Notes under the pieces: model-generated | Told to the model about the DNA's origin: nothing | Databases searched by the model: none | The model's input: the letters and a program-made list of their open reading frames with translations, nothing else | Position numbers and translations under genes: made by a program | NCBI RefSeq assembly: GCF_001429545.1 | Contig: NZ_LMSP01000048.1 | Location: forward strand, 94,293 to 158,292 | Length of the DNA stretch: 64,000 nucleotides | Direction: 5' to 3' | Origin: Paenibacillus sp. Soil787 | Lineage (GTDB): Bacteria; Bacillota; Bacilli; Paenibacillales; NBRC-103111 | Shown here: positions 28,785 to 37,020 of the stretch, piece by piece | Numbering within the stretch: the stretch's first letter is position 1 | How the letters are laid out: every line of letters begins with the position of its first letter

Positions 28785-29708
28785 TCAATTAGAAACAGTG
28801 ATTCGTGAATATCCACCAACTCCCTCGTCTTTCCTTAATCTTTTTCGGTATTCAGAAGGTGTATGACCAAAATGCGTTTTAAACACGCCGATAAAATAAC
28901 TCAACGTATTGAAGCCGACATCAAGCGAAATCTCTGTAATCTTCTTGTCGGTATCCTTCAGAAGCAAAGCCGCTCGCTGCGCCCGCACCTGGTTTAAGTA
29001 TTCCAGTGGACTTTTCCCTGTAAACCCCTTGAAGTATCGACAAAAATACGACTCGCTAAAAGAAACGATCGCCGCGAGGTCCTCCAATCGAATCGGACTG
29101 CTATAGTTTACCTGCATATATTCAATAATCAGCTTTAATCGATCTATATGCGTAGGGTTCACTGAAGGCGGAAGTTCACGAAAAGCGGGACCTCCCAGCA
29201 TAATTAGCTTTGAAATGACCAATTGCAGCAATGCTTTTGTAGAAAGCTCATATAAAGGCCTTTCATTTAAATTCAAATCGAACACTTGAAGCAACAACGC
29301 CAATAGCTCCTTTTCCTCTATTGAATGATTTCTGATGTGAGAAGGAGTGACAAATTTCTGTTGGATTAGCGGGTTAATATATTTCTCGCGAACAAGGTCA
29401 AACCGCTCGCCTCCCAATATAACCGAATGAAACACCACGGCGGTGAAGCAACATTCTTCGTTTGCGGATAATTGACCAGAATGAAGCTGACCGGAGTTGA
29501 CGAAAATCGCTTCCCCGGCTTCCAATTCATAGTCATCCATAGAAACACGGAATACCGCCTTCCCCTTAGTAAGCATGAGAAATTCCAGCTCATCATGCCA
29601 ATGCAGGTCAAGCAGTTCTTCCCCTGGCTGGCAGCAGATTTCATACACTCGGATTGGATAGAGCGGATCGCCGTGAATGCGGTCCTCTTTTAAATTGGCT
29701 TGCTGCAT
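28785..29708 (-). CDS. AraC family transcriptional regulator with cupin-like sensor domain
   Basis: This predicts a 307-residue one-component regulator. The N-terminal half (about 20-120) has the cupin-type sugar-binding pattern (LHWHDELEFLML), and the C-terminal 100 residues have two AraC helix-turn-helix units (SESYFCRYFKGFTG and LSYFIGVFKTHFG). The ATG at 29708 is chosen because GGGAGG lies nine bases upstream; the frame extends 28 codons further without a ribosome site. It is divergent from the GH31 gene (131 bases between starts) and probably controls it. The kinase gene follows 31 bases downstream on the same strand, so the two may share a transcript. Confidence 0.9.
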   Translation of the reverse strand: MQQANLKEDRIHGDPLYPIRVYEICCQPGEELLDLHWHDELEFLMLTKGKAVFRVSMDDYELEAGEAIFVNSGQLHSGQLSANEECCFTAVVFHSVILGGERFDLVREKYINPLIQQKFVTPSHIRNHSIEEKELLALLLQVFDLNLNERPLYELSTKALLQLVISKLIMLGGPAFRELPPSVNPTHIDRLKLIIEYMQVNYSSPIRLEDLAAIVSFSESYFCRYFKGFTGKSPLEYLNQVRAQRAALLLKDTDKKITEISLDVGFNTLSYFIGVFKTHFGHTPSEYRKRLRKDEGVGGYSRITVSN

Positions 29709-29785
29709 GACGGTAGTCCTCCCTTTAGAGAATTTCAAATCGTATGTCAAAATACTGATATTTTTTCGCAATATAACGAAAGGAA

Positions 29786-29814
29786 TGGACATTTTAAATC
29801 AATATAATTATATT
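29786..29814 (+). promoter_or_regulatory. Promoter of the GH31 gene
   Basis: A -35 TGGACA (29786-29791) and a -10 TATATT (29809-29814) are separated by 17 bases, each one mismatch from the vegetative consensus. The predicted start near 29821 lies just before the GGAGGG ribosome site (29825-29830), giving a very short leader. The surrounding AT-rich divergent region should also hold the AraC gene promoter and operator. Confidence 0.55.
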
Positions 29815-29839
29815 ACAACACTTTGGAGGGATGATGGTA

Positions 29840-32161
29840 ATGAAATTTTCTAACGGTTATTGGATGGTAAAAGAAGGATACACCGTCCTTAATCCTGTCG
29901 ATGTCCGCGATGTACATCAAGAAGATAGCAGTCTGACCATATATGCTGCCGCACGGCAGATTCAGCGAAAAGGGGATACCTTAAATGGCGCGATGCTGAC
30001 TTGTGAATTGAGCTCGCCCCTTCCCGATATCATTCGTGTACGCTGGACACATCATGCAGGCAAACGTTCGCAAGGACCTGCTTTTGAATTGTTCGAAAAT
30101 CCCCAGACTCCGGTTTCTATCGATGACAGCAATGATCATGTGACCATGAAATCCGGCGAATTAAGCATAAAAGCCAGCAAACATAGTACCTGGGGAGCTG
30201 AATTCTTCTTCGAAGGCCGTCGTTTAACCGGTACCAACAGCAAAGGTGCGGGACATATTACTACAGCTGACAAAGAGGTTTATTTTCGCGAGCAGCTCGA
30301 GCTTGGCATTGGTGAGCATATTTACGGACTCGGAGAACGGTTTACGAATGTAGTGAAAAACGGGCAGTCGGTAGATATTTGGAACGAAGATGGCGGCACA
30401 AGCAGTGAACAAGCCTACAAAAATGTACCCTTTTACCTATCCAGTAAAGGATACGGCGTTTTCGTCAATCATCCCGAGCACGTTTCGTTCGAAGTCGGCT
30501 CTGAGGTTGTGTCCAAAGTCCAGTTCAGCGTACCAGGCGAAAGTGTGGAGTATTTCATAATTGGCGGGAAAACGTTAAAAGATGTTCTAAATAATTACAC
30601 GAAGCTTACCGGTAAACCTGCTCTGCCGCCGGCATGGTCTTTTGGTTTGTGGTTAACAACGTCTTTCACAACGGATTATGATGAAGCTACCGTGAACAGT
30701 TTCATTGACGGCATGTTTGAACGAGACCTTCCGCTGCATGTGTTCCATTTTGATTGTTTCTGGATGAAGGAATATCAATGGACCAACTTTGAGTGGGATG
30801 CTGATATGTTCCCCGATCCGGTAGGTATGCTGGGACGGCTTAAGGACAAGGGACTGAAAATATGTGTCTGGATCAATTCGTACATTGGCCAGAAATCGCC
30901 GCTCTTTCAAGAAGGCATGGACAAGGGATATTTGGTCAAAACCTTGGATGACCACGTATGGCAGTGGGATCTTTGGCAAGCCGGCATGGGGCTTGTCGAT
31001 TTCACCAATCCAGAAGCAACGGAATGGTACAAAGGTCATTTGAGACGGCTGATCGACATGGGCGTGGATTGCTTCAAAACGGATTTCGGCGAGCGCATCC
31101 CGACCGATGTGAAGTACCACGACGGTTCGGATCCATTGAAAATGCATAACTACTATACATTCCTATACAATAAGGCCGTATTTGAAGTGTTGGAAGAGAA
31201 ACTCGGCAAGAACGAGGCCATGTTATTTGCCCGCTCCGCTACGGCCGGAGGGCAGCAATTCCCCGTACACTGGGGCGGCGACTGCTCTGCCAATTACGAC
31301 TCCATGGCGGAGTCGCTTCGCGGAGGCCTTTCCCTTGGGTTATCCGGTTTCGGATTCTGGAGCCATGACATCAGCGGCTTTGAAAAGACGGCCCCGCCCG
31401 ATATTTACAAGCGCTGGGTAGCCTTTGGCCTGTTGTCTTCTCACAGCCGTCTGCACGGCAATGAATCTTATCGTGTTCCATGGCTGTTTGATGAAGAAGC
31501 GGTCGATGTGCTCCGGCATTTTACCAAGCTAAAAAGCACGCTGATGCCCTATCTGTTTGCAAGTGCGATCCAATCCACAGAAATGGGGATCCCGATGATG
31601 CGCGCTATGGTGCTGGATTTCGCATCAGATCCGTCCACTCATCATCTGGATACGCAGTATATGCTCGGTGACAACCTGCTTGTTGCCCCAATCTTTAATG
31701 ATCAAGGGACTGTAATGTATTATGTTCCCGAAGGACGATGGACCGATTTCTTCAGTGGACGAGTTGTTGAAGGGGGCAAATGGCAAGAAGAAACGCATGG
31801 CTATATGACGCTGCCCTTGCTGGTTAAACCTAATACGCTGCTCGCCATTGGAGCAAATGAGCAGAAGCCCGATTACGATTATGCGGACGGCGTATCTCTT
31901 CATTTGTTTGAATTGGAAGATGGAGCAGCCGCGGAAACGTCGATTTATGACACGCAAGCTAATTTGCAATTAACCGCAAAAGCAGTCCGAATGAATGAGC
32001 AGATCGACATCTCTGTTCAAGGCGGGACAAAACCTTTCACCATTGTACTTAGAGGCTTCAATCAGATCTCATCCGTAGAAGGCGCATCTTGGACAAGCTC
32101 AGCAATCGGCATCGTACTAACTCCCGAATCCGGCGTATCGAAGATAGCTGTGAGATTTTAA
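29840..32161 (+). CDS. yicI: Alpha-xylosidase, glycoside hydrolase family 31 (YicI-like)
   Basis: This predicts a 773-residue cytoplasmic enzyme releasing alpha-xylose from the non-reducing end of xyloglucan-type or isoprimeverose oligosaccharides. The start is the third ATG (29840), with GGAGGG nine bases upstream and MKFSNGYWMV resembling the start of E. coli YicI. The nucleophile is Asp415 (KTDFGERIPTD) and the acid/base is Asp481 (HWGGDC), in the same context and almost the same positions as Asp416 and Asp482 of YicI. There is no signal peptide, so it should act on imported oligosaccharides. Its location beside AraC, YesMN-like and CUT1 genes supports a role in branched hemicellulose use. 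Specificity for xylose rather than glucose rests on the YicI resemblance. Confidence 0.92.
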   Translation: MKFSNGYWMVKEGYTVLNPVDVRDVHQEDSSLTIYAAARQIQRKGDTLNGAMLTCELSSPLPDIIRVRWTHHAGKRSQGPAFELFENPQTPVSIDDSNDHVTMKSGELSIKASKHSTWGAEFFFEGRRLTGTNSKGAGHITTADKEVYFREQLELGIGEHIYGLGERFTNVVKNGQSVDIWNEDGGTSSEQAYKNVPFYLSSKGYGVFVNHPEHVSFEVGSEVVSKVQFSVPGESVEYFIIGGKTLKDVLNNYTKLTGKPALPPAWSFGLWLTTSFTTDYDEATVNSFIDGMFERDLPLHVFHFDCFWMKEYQWTNFEWDADMFPDPVGMLGRLKDKGLKICVWINSYIGQKSPLFQEGMDKGYLVKTLDDHVWQWDLWQAGMGLVDFTNPEATEWYKGHLRRLIDMGVDCFKTDFGERIPTDVKYHDGSDPLKMHNYYTFLYNKAVFEVLEEKLGKNEAMLFARSATAGGQQFPVHWGGDCSANYDSMAESLRGGLSLGLSGFGFWSHDISGFEKTAPPDIYKRWVAFGLLSSHSRLHGNESYRVPWLFDEEAVDVLRHFTKLKSTLMPYLFASAIQSTEMGIPMMRAMVLDFASDPSTHHLDTQYMLGDNLLVAPIFNDQGTVMYYVPEGRWTDFFSGRVVEGGKWQEETHGYMTLPLLVKPNTLLAIGANEQKPDYDYADGVSLHLFELEDGAAAETSIYDTQANLQLTAKAVRMNEQIDISVQGGTKPFTIVLRGFNQISSVEGASWTSSAIGIVLTPESGVSKIAVRF

Positions 32162-32324
32162 TAGATAGGCCGATGGTAAAAGACTCCGTCGTCCTTTAGT
32201 GACGAGCGGTTTGTCAAGTCTGATGACGCGAAGTGTAATAAAACTTATACTTTCTGCCCTGAAAATGAAAAATTTTCATTCATCAGTGGTGCCGCAACGC
32301 GGCACGGAAGTCTTATATACGCAC

Positions 32325-32376
32325 AAAAACAAAAAAGGAGGAGGCAGGTTATTCTTGCCTTCTCCTTTTTTTGTTT
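32325..32376 (+). terminator. Terminator-like hairpin after the GH31 gene
   Basis: A GGAGGAGGCA / TGCCTTCTCC stem flanked by A-rich and T7 stretches makes a strong intrinsic terminator in either direction. The hairpin loop (GGTTATTC) is similar to that of the hairpin at 47403-47460, which also precedes a copy of the palindromic repeat. Confidence 0.75.
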
Positions 32377-32418
32377 CCTGTCTGAATGCAGGGAAAATCT
32401 CATCGGTCTTTTAGTAAG

Positions 32419-32595
32419 CGGAACGTCGATTCGTTATTTTGGAAAATCTGCGCATGAAATCGAATAAGAGGAACGTGAGTGCGCTATTTCATCAAAAAAG
32501 AACGATTCAAAGGCAAAAACCGCGAAATAACGCATCCTCGTTCCTCTTCCTCATCATTTCAGGGGTTTTCCGTCCAAATAGGGCATCCACGTTCC
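32419..32595. repeat. Palindromic intergenic repeat, copy 2 (177 bp)
   Basis: Two forward units (CGGAACGTCGATTCGTTAT at 32419 and GAGGAACGTGAGTGCGCTAT at about 32468) are followed by two inverted units (AATAACGCATCCTCGTTCC ending at 32544 and AATAGGGCATCCACGTTCC ending at 32595). The order is forward, forward, inverted, inverted. It is clearly related to copies 1 and 3. Confidence 0.85.
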
Positions 32596-32655
32596 CTCTC
32601 AGTTCAATTCTAGTTGCCAGTAGGGATTTTTTTATGCACCGTTCCATAACTATGG

Positions 32656-32682
32656 TATAATATAAAAGGAATTCACATTCCG
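32656..32682 (+). promoter_or_regulatory. tetR promoter with overlapping TetR operator
   Basis: An extended -10 (TGGTATAAT, -10 at 32656-32661) is followed at once by the dyad GGAATTCACATTCCG (32668-32682), which would cover the transcription start. The same dyad sequence occurs inverted at 34353-34368, upstream of azoR. This is consistent with autorepression by the TetR protein encoded downstream. Confidence 0.65.
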
Positions 32683-32716
32683 TTTTAAAAAAGACATACG
32701 ATTAGGGAGCTTGCAG

Positions 32717-33325
32717 ATGCCACTAAAAGGTTCGGATTTATCAACGCCAAGCAATCGTAAAGATGCCAATCAAAATACACTTAAAGTTCTAACAGCTGCT
32801 TATACAGTTTTCGCTATAAAAGGCTATGATGCCACGATCGAAGAAATTGCCAATGAAGCAGGGGTTGGTGTAGGAACTGTCCATCGGCGATTTTCCAACA
32901 AAACAGTGCTAGCCGCTGCTGTAGTCACCGACATTTTCCAAAAAATTAAAGAGAAGCAATTGCAGGTTGTCAAAATGGACATGCCAGCAGATCAAAAAAT
33001 CAGACTTTTATTTGAAGTTTTCTCAGATTCTCACTTACAATATGGAAAAATTCATAGTTTGGGGCTTCATTTGGCAACAACAGGCGAATTGGGCCATGAA
33101 ATGAGGGCCTCTCTATTAACCGCTCTTGAGGGTAGTGTAATTGATATCATTCTGCAAGGCCAAGAAGAAGGAATCTTTAGAGAAGGCGATCCGAAATTGC
33201 TGGAATTGCTCATTATCAACATGATTAACCCCCATCTCATTCTAAAATTAAAAGAAAATGTTCCTGTGGAGAAGATCGCAGAAACGATTTCTGACATGAT
33301 TCTATTAGGGCTTGTAAAGAAATAA
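32717..33325 (+). CDS. TetR/AcrR family transcriptional repressor
   Basis: This predicts a 202-residue regulator with an N-terminal TetR helix-turn-helix (about 17-63; the core reads ATIEEIANEAGVGVGTVHRRF) and a helical ligand-binding domain. The ATG at 32717 is preferred to an in-frame TTG two codons earlier because GGGAG stands seven bases before it. A GGAATnnnnATTCC dyad overlaps its own promoter and occurs twice upstream of the convergent azoR unit, so it most likely represses itself and azoR and releases in response to a quinone- or azo-like compound. The inducer is a guess from the neighbour. Confidence 0.9.
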   Translation: MPLKGSDLSTPSNRKDANQNTLKVLTAAYTVFAIKGYDATIEEIANEAGVGVGTVHRRFSNKTVLAAAVVTDIFQKIKEKQLQVVKMDMPADQKIRLLFEVFSDSHLQYGKIHSLGLHLATTGELGHEMRASLLTALEGSVIDIILQGQEEGIFREGDPKLLELLIINMINPHLILKLKENVPVEKIAETISDMILLGLVKK

Positions 33326-33356
33326 GGACTTCCGCTAATAGGGGGAGGTCCTTTTG
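33324..33356. terminator. Bidirectional terminator between tetR and azoR
   Basis: The hairpin AAGGACTTCC / GGAGGTCCTT has a ten-base loop and is followed by TTTTGGGTTTT on the plus strand. It overlaps the tetR stop codon and separates the two convergent genes. Confidence 0.75.
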
Positions 33357-33413
33357 GGTTTTGTATTCATCATTTTTGGGGCAGCCTCTATCGTTCATTT
33401 GAATTCATTTCAA

Positions 33414-34058
33414 TTACACAGAAACACCAGATAAACGCTCAGCAGCTTGTTCAGCTTCTTTGTAGGCATTTGCTAATATTTCATCTCGATTTAGGAATGC
33501 CGTTCCTTGAGCTCTAATAATTTGGTAATCTTCAAGTCCCATGAAATTAAAAATGGATTTAAGGTATTTATGAGAGTATTCTACCTCAGTGTACCAATCA
33601 TTATTGGTATATACCCCGCCGCTTCCTTGGATGACAAGAATGCTGCGACCGTCTTTTAACAAGCCCTCGGAGCCGGTATCCGTATATTTAAAAGTTTCAC
33701 GGGCTATAAGGATATTATCCATATAATCTTTGAGCTTAGAGGGAATGTTAAAGTTATGCAAAGGCATGACAATGACATATTTATGCGCACTTTTGAATTG
33801 CTTGAGGATGTCGGACATCCGGCTCGTAACCTCTTGCTCTTCGCTAGTTAACTGTTCTCCTCTCGCCAGCTTCTCCCATGCGCTTAAGACCGTACGATCA
33901 ACTGCAGGAACATGATCATCATATAGATTAATTTGCTCAACGGTCTCCGTTTGATTTTGTCCCTTATACACCTTCAAGAAATGGTTTAAAACCTGCAGAC
34001 TAAAAGATGATGTAGAATCTATTTTCGGATGAGCATTAATAACAAGCATTTTATTCAT
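33414..34058 (-). CDS. azoR: FMN-dependent NADH-azoreductase (flavodoxin-like fold)
   Basis: This predicts a 214-residue cytoplasmic flavoprotein that reduces azo dyes and quinones with NADH, giving protection from electrophiles. The N terminus (LVINAHPK) and the central MPLHNFNIPSKLKDYMDNI segment, where FMN binds, fit the Flavodoxin_2/AzoR family, and the length is typical. The ATG at 34058 follows AAAGGAGAG by six bases. It lies 22 bases after a 42-codon membrane microprotein frame (34081-34209) and is under a promoter carrying TetR-type dyads. The tetR gene converges from the other side. Confidence 0.88.
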   Translation of the reverse strand: MNKMLVINAHPKIDSTSSFSLQVLNHFLKVYKGQNQTETVEQINLYDDHVPAVDRTVLSAWEKLARGEQLTSEEQEVTSRMSDILKQFKSAHKYVIVMPLHNFNIPSKLKDYMDNILIARETFKYTDTGSEGLLKDGRSILVIQGSGGVYTNNDWYTEVEYSHKYLKSIFNFMGLEDYQIIRAQGTAFLNRDEILANAYKEAEQAAERLSGVSV

Positions 34059-34080
34059 TAGTATCTCTCCTTTAAAGTTA

Positions 34081-34209
34081 TTATTTGAATAAACCCACAG
34101 AAATAATTGCCAAAAGCCAGATAAGCGTTAGATTTCTATCGGTCATTATCTTTTTATAATGTAAGATTGCGGAAATCAGAAATATAACAATAATTATGAT
34201 TATTATCAT
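34081..34209 (-). CDS. Small membrane protein, 42 residues, upstream of azoR
   Basis: The frame from ATG 34209 to TAA 34081 encodes an Ile-rich hydrophobic N-terminal segment (MIIIIIIVIFLISAIL), a short basic loop (HYKKIMTDRN) and a second hydrophobic segment (LIWLLAIISVGLF), a plausible two-helix hairpin. An AGGA sequence lies five bases before the ATG. It sits between the TetR-dyad promoter and azoR with 22 bases to spare, so both would be co-transcribed. I do not recognise a family. The regular hydrophobic-loop-hydrophobic pattern argues for a real gene, but the frame is short and unproven. Confidence 0.5.
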   Translation of the reverse strand: MIIIIIIVIFLISAILHYKKIMTDRNLTLIWLLAIISVGLFK

Positions 34210-34275
34210 AAGAGTCCTAATCCTTATTTATATTCTTTACTAGATTAACATTGGTATACTCCACCATGAATGACA

Positions 34276-34302
34276 ATTATATACAAAAGGAATATTCATT
34301 CC
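34276..34302 (-). promoter_or_regulatory. azoR-unit promoter with TetR-type operator
   Basis: On the minus strand a TATAAT box lies at 34276-34281, and the dyad GGAATGAATATTCC (34289-34302) covers the spacer up to the -35 position. It matches the GGAATnnnnATTCC dyad at tetR. A repressor bound here would block polymerase. Confidence 0.6.
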
Positions 34303-34352
34303 GGATTACACCTTCAATAATATCATACGTTATGGTTGACCGTCAATTAAAA

Positions 34353-34368
34353 CGGAATGTGAATTCCG
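34353..34368. promoter_or_regulatory. Second TetR-type operator upstream of azoR
   Basis: CGGAATGTGAATTCCG is a near-perfect dyad. Its complement matches the tetR operator (32668-32682) over the full core, with identical flanking TTTT. It lies about 55 bases upstream of the other azoR operator, a spacing that could allow looping or binding of two dimers. Confidence 0.6.
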
Positions 34369-34394
34369 TATTCGGAAATCAACTATTGCTTTCA

Positions 34395-34442
34395 TCAAAA
34401 AAGCATACGTAACAATGATTTTCTCACTGTTAAGTATGCTTC
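34395..34442 (-). terminator. Intrinsic terminator of the Gfo/Idh/MocA gene at 34448
   Basis: On the minus strand a stem AAGCATACTTAACA pairs with TGTTACGTATGCTT and is followed by a T6 run, starting a few bases after the stop codon. Confidence 0.85.
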
Positions 34443-34447
34443 TTAGC

Positions 34448-35419
34448 TTATACCAGGCGAACGGGTAATCCCGATTTCGCTGATTTGAGTGCAGCAACAG
34501 TCACCTGTTGTGTCTTAAAGGCATCTTCATAATCCGAAAGAATATGGGCGGTATCCCCTGTTTTCAGCGCATGGATGAAGGCCTCATTTTCTACGAGATA
34601 GGGATTAACCAATCTTTTAATTTCAGAGGTCGCATGGGCTTCTATTAATTTCAATCGTTCCGTATCCCACTCCAGCATGCCCTCCTGCGTATAGCAGGTA
34701 ATACCCACCTTTCCCAAACCATTTGGCAGCACGCATGTATTAGAAATATTAGCTATAGCGCCGCTGCGAAATTTCAAGGTGACCGTTCCCACATCAGCTG
34801 CCGTTACCCCGTCAAATTGCTTGTGCATCACCTGATTGCCATACAAAGCGTAGACTTCGTCTATCTCTCCAATACAGTAACGCAGAATATCGACCAGATG
34901 TGTGCTTTGTTCTATGAATTGTCCGCCTGATCTCTCTTGATCTCTCCACCATGCAACTTGAGGCATACTGCCCATCCAATTGCCTGTAATCATGCCGACA
35001 TTTTGCTGACTCAACAATTGTTTCATCTGACTTACTGTATCTGTATAACGAAAATGATAGCCTACGGATGTAATCAAGGATTTCTTGCGCAATTCGGTTA
35101 AAATCTGACTGGGCTGCTCAACATTGACACCTAGCGGCTTTTCAACAAAAAAAGGAATGCCTCTTTCAATAAGCTGAATTTCAAACTCCCCGTGCGACAT
35201 TGGCGGTACTAGAATATAAACGGCATCCAAGTGCTCGGCGTCCAACATCTCACTAACACTTTCATAACTGGAAGGAATGCTGAATGCTGAAGCGAACTCC
35301 TCCGCTTTTGCCTTACTCGTCCCGCATACCGCTTGGATCTGCACGCCTTCCATCTCGGATAAAATTTTGGCGTGCATCTTACTGAAACCGCCTGTACCGA
35401 TAATGCCGATATGTAACAT
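34448..35419 (-). CDS. Gfo/Idh/MocA family oxidoreductase
   Basis: This predicts a 323-residue NAD(P)-dependent dehydrogenase. The Rossmann motif GIIGTGGFSKMHA is at residues 4-16 and the catalytic-lysine motif EKPLG lies near residue 94. There is no signal peptide and no cysteine cluster, unlike the other member at 10383-11528. The ATG at 35419 has AGGAG nine bases upstream. It appears monocistronic, with an extended -10 at 35530-35535 and its own terminator. The neighbouring sugar-transport genes suggest a carbohydrate or cyclitol substrate, but none can be named. Confidence 0.87.
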   Translation of the reverse strand: MLHIGIIGTGGFSKMHAKILSEMEGVQIQAVCGTSKAKAEEFASAFSIPSSYESVSEMLDAEHLDAVYILVPPMSHGEFEIQLIERGIPFFVEKPLGVNVEQPSQILTELRKKSLITSVGYHFRYTDTVSQMKQLLSQQNVGMITGNWMGSMPQVAWWRDQERSGGQFIEQSTHLVDILRYCIGEIDEVYALYGNQVMHKQFDGVTAADVGTVTLKFRSGAIANISNTCVLPNGLGKVGITCYTQEGMLEWDTERLKLIEAHATSEIKRLVNPYLVENEAFIHALKTGDTAHILSDYEDAFKTQQVTVAALKSAKSGLPVRLV

Positions 35420-35749
35420 GATTACAAGCTCCTGTTCTTATAATATTTTTGCACAATCGTATAAGCCGTCTGCCGCGTCTGCCCAACCATTCGCTGCATC
35501 GAAAAGTTACCGGTTAGGCATCTGATCTTATTATACCATCTTACTTACATACAGGGTCAGTGTTCGTTGACGATTTGCGTGTTCATCTCTACTTTTATTC
35601 GATCCTGCTGACCGATCATCAGTAATATATCGTCATGTGTCCAGTTTCTTAAATCGGATGAAGAATTCTTCGAGTCAATGACTTTTTGAATTGAAAAAAC
35701 CCCAAAGTCCCCCTTTAAGGGAATTTTGGGATTTCAATTTTTAATGCCC
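35420..35749. other. Intergenic region with promoter and terminator
   Basis: This 330-base gap contains the terminator of the binding-protein gene (35693-35733) and an extended -10 (TGGTATAAT on the minus strand, -10 at 35530-35535) that could drive the oxidoreductase. Nothing else was recognised except a 25-codon frame that lacks a ribosome site. Confidence 0.55.
35693..35733 (-). terminator. Intrinsic terminator of the rhaS-like operon
   Basis: On the minus strand AATCCCAAAATTCCC pairs with GGGGGACTTTGGGGTT around a short loop and is followed by T6. It begins about 15 bases after the stop codon at 35750 and closes the 43099-35750 operon. Confidence 0.85.
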
Positions 35750-36808
35750 TTAGTACACCTTTTTCCACTCCGCAATGTTGGAAGCTTCAAATTTAAACGG
35801 ATCTCCAAGCATGATTTGGGTACCGTCGCCATCCTTCACAATTTGTTTGTCGCCGAGTCTACCAGCTTTGAATTTCTCGCCTTCTTTACCTGTTAACGTT
35901 CCTTTCACTAACGCGTCAGCGGTATAGCCAGCTAAATATCCAACATCAATCGGATTCCAGAGGTACATCCATTTACTGACGCCGCCTTCAATGTACTGAG
36001 CCATCTCACTTGGAAGACCAAGTCCTGTCAGTTGTACTTTATCTTTCAGACCTTTGTCTGTAAGCACTTTACCAGCTGCAGCAATTCCAACTGTTGTAGG
36101 TGAAATAATACCTTTCAAGTTCGGGAATGATTTCAGCAAAGCCTCTGTCTCGGATACGCTTTTATCGCGAAGATCGTCACCATAGGCCACTTTAACAAGT
36201 TTAATCTCTTTGTATTTCGGGTCCTCAAGTTCCTTCTTCATCCACTCAATCCATAAATTTTGGTTGGTAGCTTGGGAAGTAGCACTCAGAATCGCGATCT
36301 CACCTTTACCGCCAATCATTTCGGAAATGGCTTGCACTTCTACGCGGCCAATACGCTCAGGGTCAGCTTGGTTAATGTGCACCAACCGGCTTTTCGAGTT
36401 AACAGCAGAATCAAGGGAAAGAACTTTAATCCCAGCAGTCATCGCTTTTTTCAAAGCAGGCTGGAGCGCATCTGGATCATTGCCGACAATGGCAATAGAA
36501 GCCACTTTCTGCGAGATAAGTTCCTCAATCATTTTGATTTGCGCTTCTGCCGTTGGTTGATCAGGCGCTTTTAGAATCGGCTCGCCGCCAAGCTCGGTAA
36601 TCGCATTTTTGAAGCCTTCCATCTGTTTTTCGCCGTATGGATTTCCTGTATTTTTGAAAATAATAGCATATTTTTTCTTGCCCCCTGCTGAGCTGTCAGC
36701 TTGTTTGGCAGCATCTGTCTGTTTAGGAGCCGAAGTTGTTGATGCGCAAGCAGCCAAAAGAGATAACGAGAGCACCGCGGTTAGGCATGTTGCAAGTACT
36801 TTTTTCAT
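35750..36808 (-). CDS. rhaS: Rhamnose-type ABC transporter substrate-binding lipoprotein (RhaS-like)
   Basis: This predicts a 352-residue CUT2 periplasmic-binding-fold lipoprotein. The lipobox is LLAAC with Cys21; the mature protein begins with a Ser/Ala/Lys linker and the family's KNTGNPYGEKQMEGF ligand-binding start. Segments near the C-terminal lobe (SPTTVGIAAAG and LTGLGLPSEM, then WNPIDVGYLAGY) match the rhizobial RhaS rhamnose-binding protein well. The ATG at 36808 has GGGAGG ten bases upstream. It is the last gene of the operon, 212 bases after the permeases, so extra regulation in between is likely. Rhamnose is the best guess for the ligand; no rhamnose catabolic genes are in the window. 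Confidence 0.85.
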   Translation of the reverse strand: MKKVLATCLTAVLSLSLLAACASTTSAPKQTDAAKQADSSAGGKKKYAIIFKNTGNPYGEKQMEGFKNAITELGGEPILKAPDQPTAEAQIKMIEELISQKVASIAIVGNDPDALQPALKKAMTAGIKVLSLDSAVNSKSRLVHINQADPERIGRVEVQAISEMIGGKGEIAILSATSQATNQNLWIEWMKKELEDPKYKEIKLVKVAYGDDLRDKSVSETEALLKSFPNLKGIISPTTVGIAAAGKVLTDKGLKDKVQLTGLGLPSEMAQYIEGGVSKWMYLWNPIDVGYLAGYTADALVKGTLTGKEGEKFKAGRLGDKQIVKDGDGTQIMLGDPFKFEASNIAEWKKVY

Positions 36809-36886
36809 AAGATTGAATCCTCCCTTTTTTTGTTTAATAACCTATCAGCAGCAGCCATTTATCGGAAATGCACGCCCCATAATACT

Positions 36887-36972
36887 ATACCCGGGTATTC
36901 TATAGTAGTGGGTAGATGATGCCGCTACAAGCATCGAAGGTTATGAAATCTACAATACTTTTAGCGGCATCA
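36887..36972. promoter_or_regulatory. Palindrome and hairpin between permease and binding-protein genes
   Basis: A perfect 12-bp palindrome (ATACCCGGGTAT, 36887-36898) is followed by an 11-bp inverted repeat (TGATGCCGCTA at 36917-36927, complement at 36962-36972). In the transcript this would fold into a stem with a 34-base loop just after the permease stop. It may act in differential expression or RNA processing that raises binding-protein yield. The function is inferred. Confidence 0.4.
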
Positions 36973-37020
36973 CCTTATATGTGCCTTCCGTCTTCGACTA
37001 CTTCAACTGGTGTATAACCA

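Larger units (their letters stand above)
32162..32716. other. Intergenic region with hairpins, palindromic repeat and tetR promoter
   Basis: This 555-base gap holds a perfect AATGAAAA-A-TTTTCATT palindrome (32264-32280), a small GTGCCGC hairpin (32288-32304), a terminator-like hairpin (32325-32376), repeat copy 2 (32419-32595), and the tetR promoter and operator (32656-32682). The short open frames inside are repeat-derived. Confidence 0.75.

Noticed and set aside
32199-32660. Short plus-strand frames downstream of the GH31 gene
   Set aside because: They cross a terminator hairpin and repeat copy 2; no coding signal was seen.
35422-35499. 25-codon frame (MQRMVGQTRQTAYTIVQKYY...) just before the oxidoreductase, possible leader peptide
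   Set aside because: There is no Shine-Dalgarno sequence upstream of its ATG and no control codons or attenuator hairpin; it may be a gene remnant at most.
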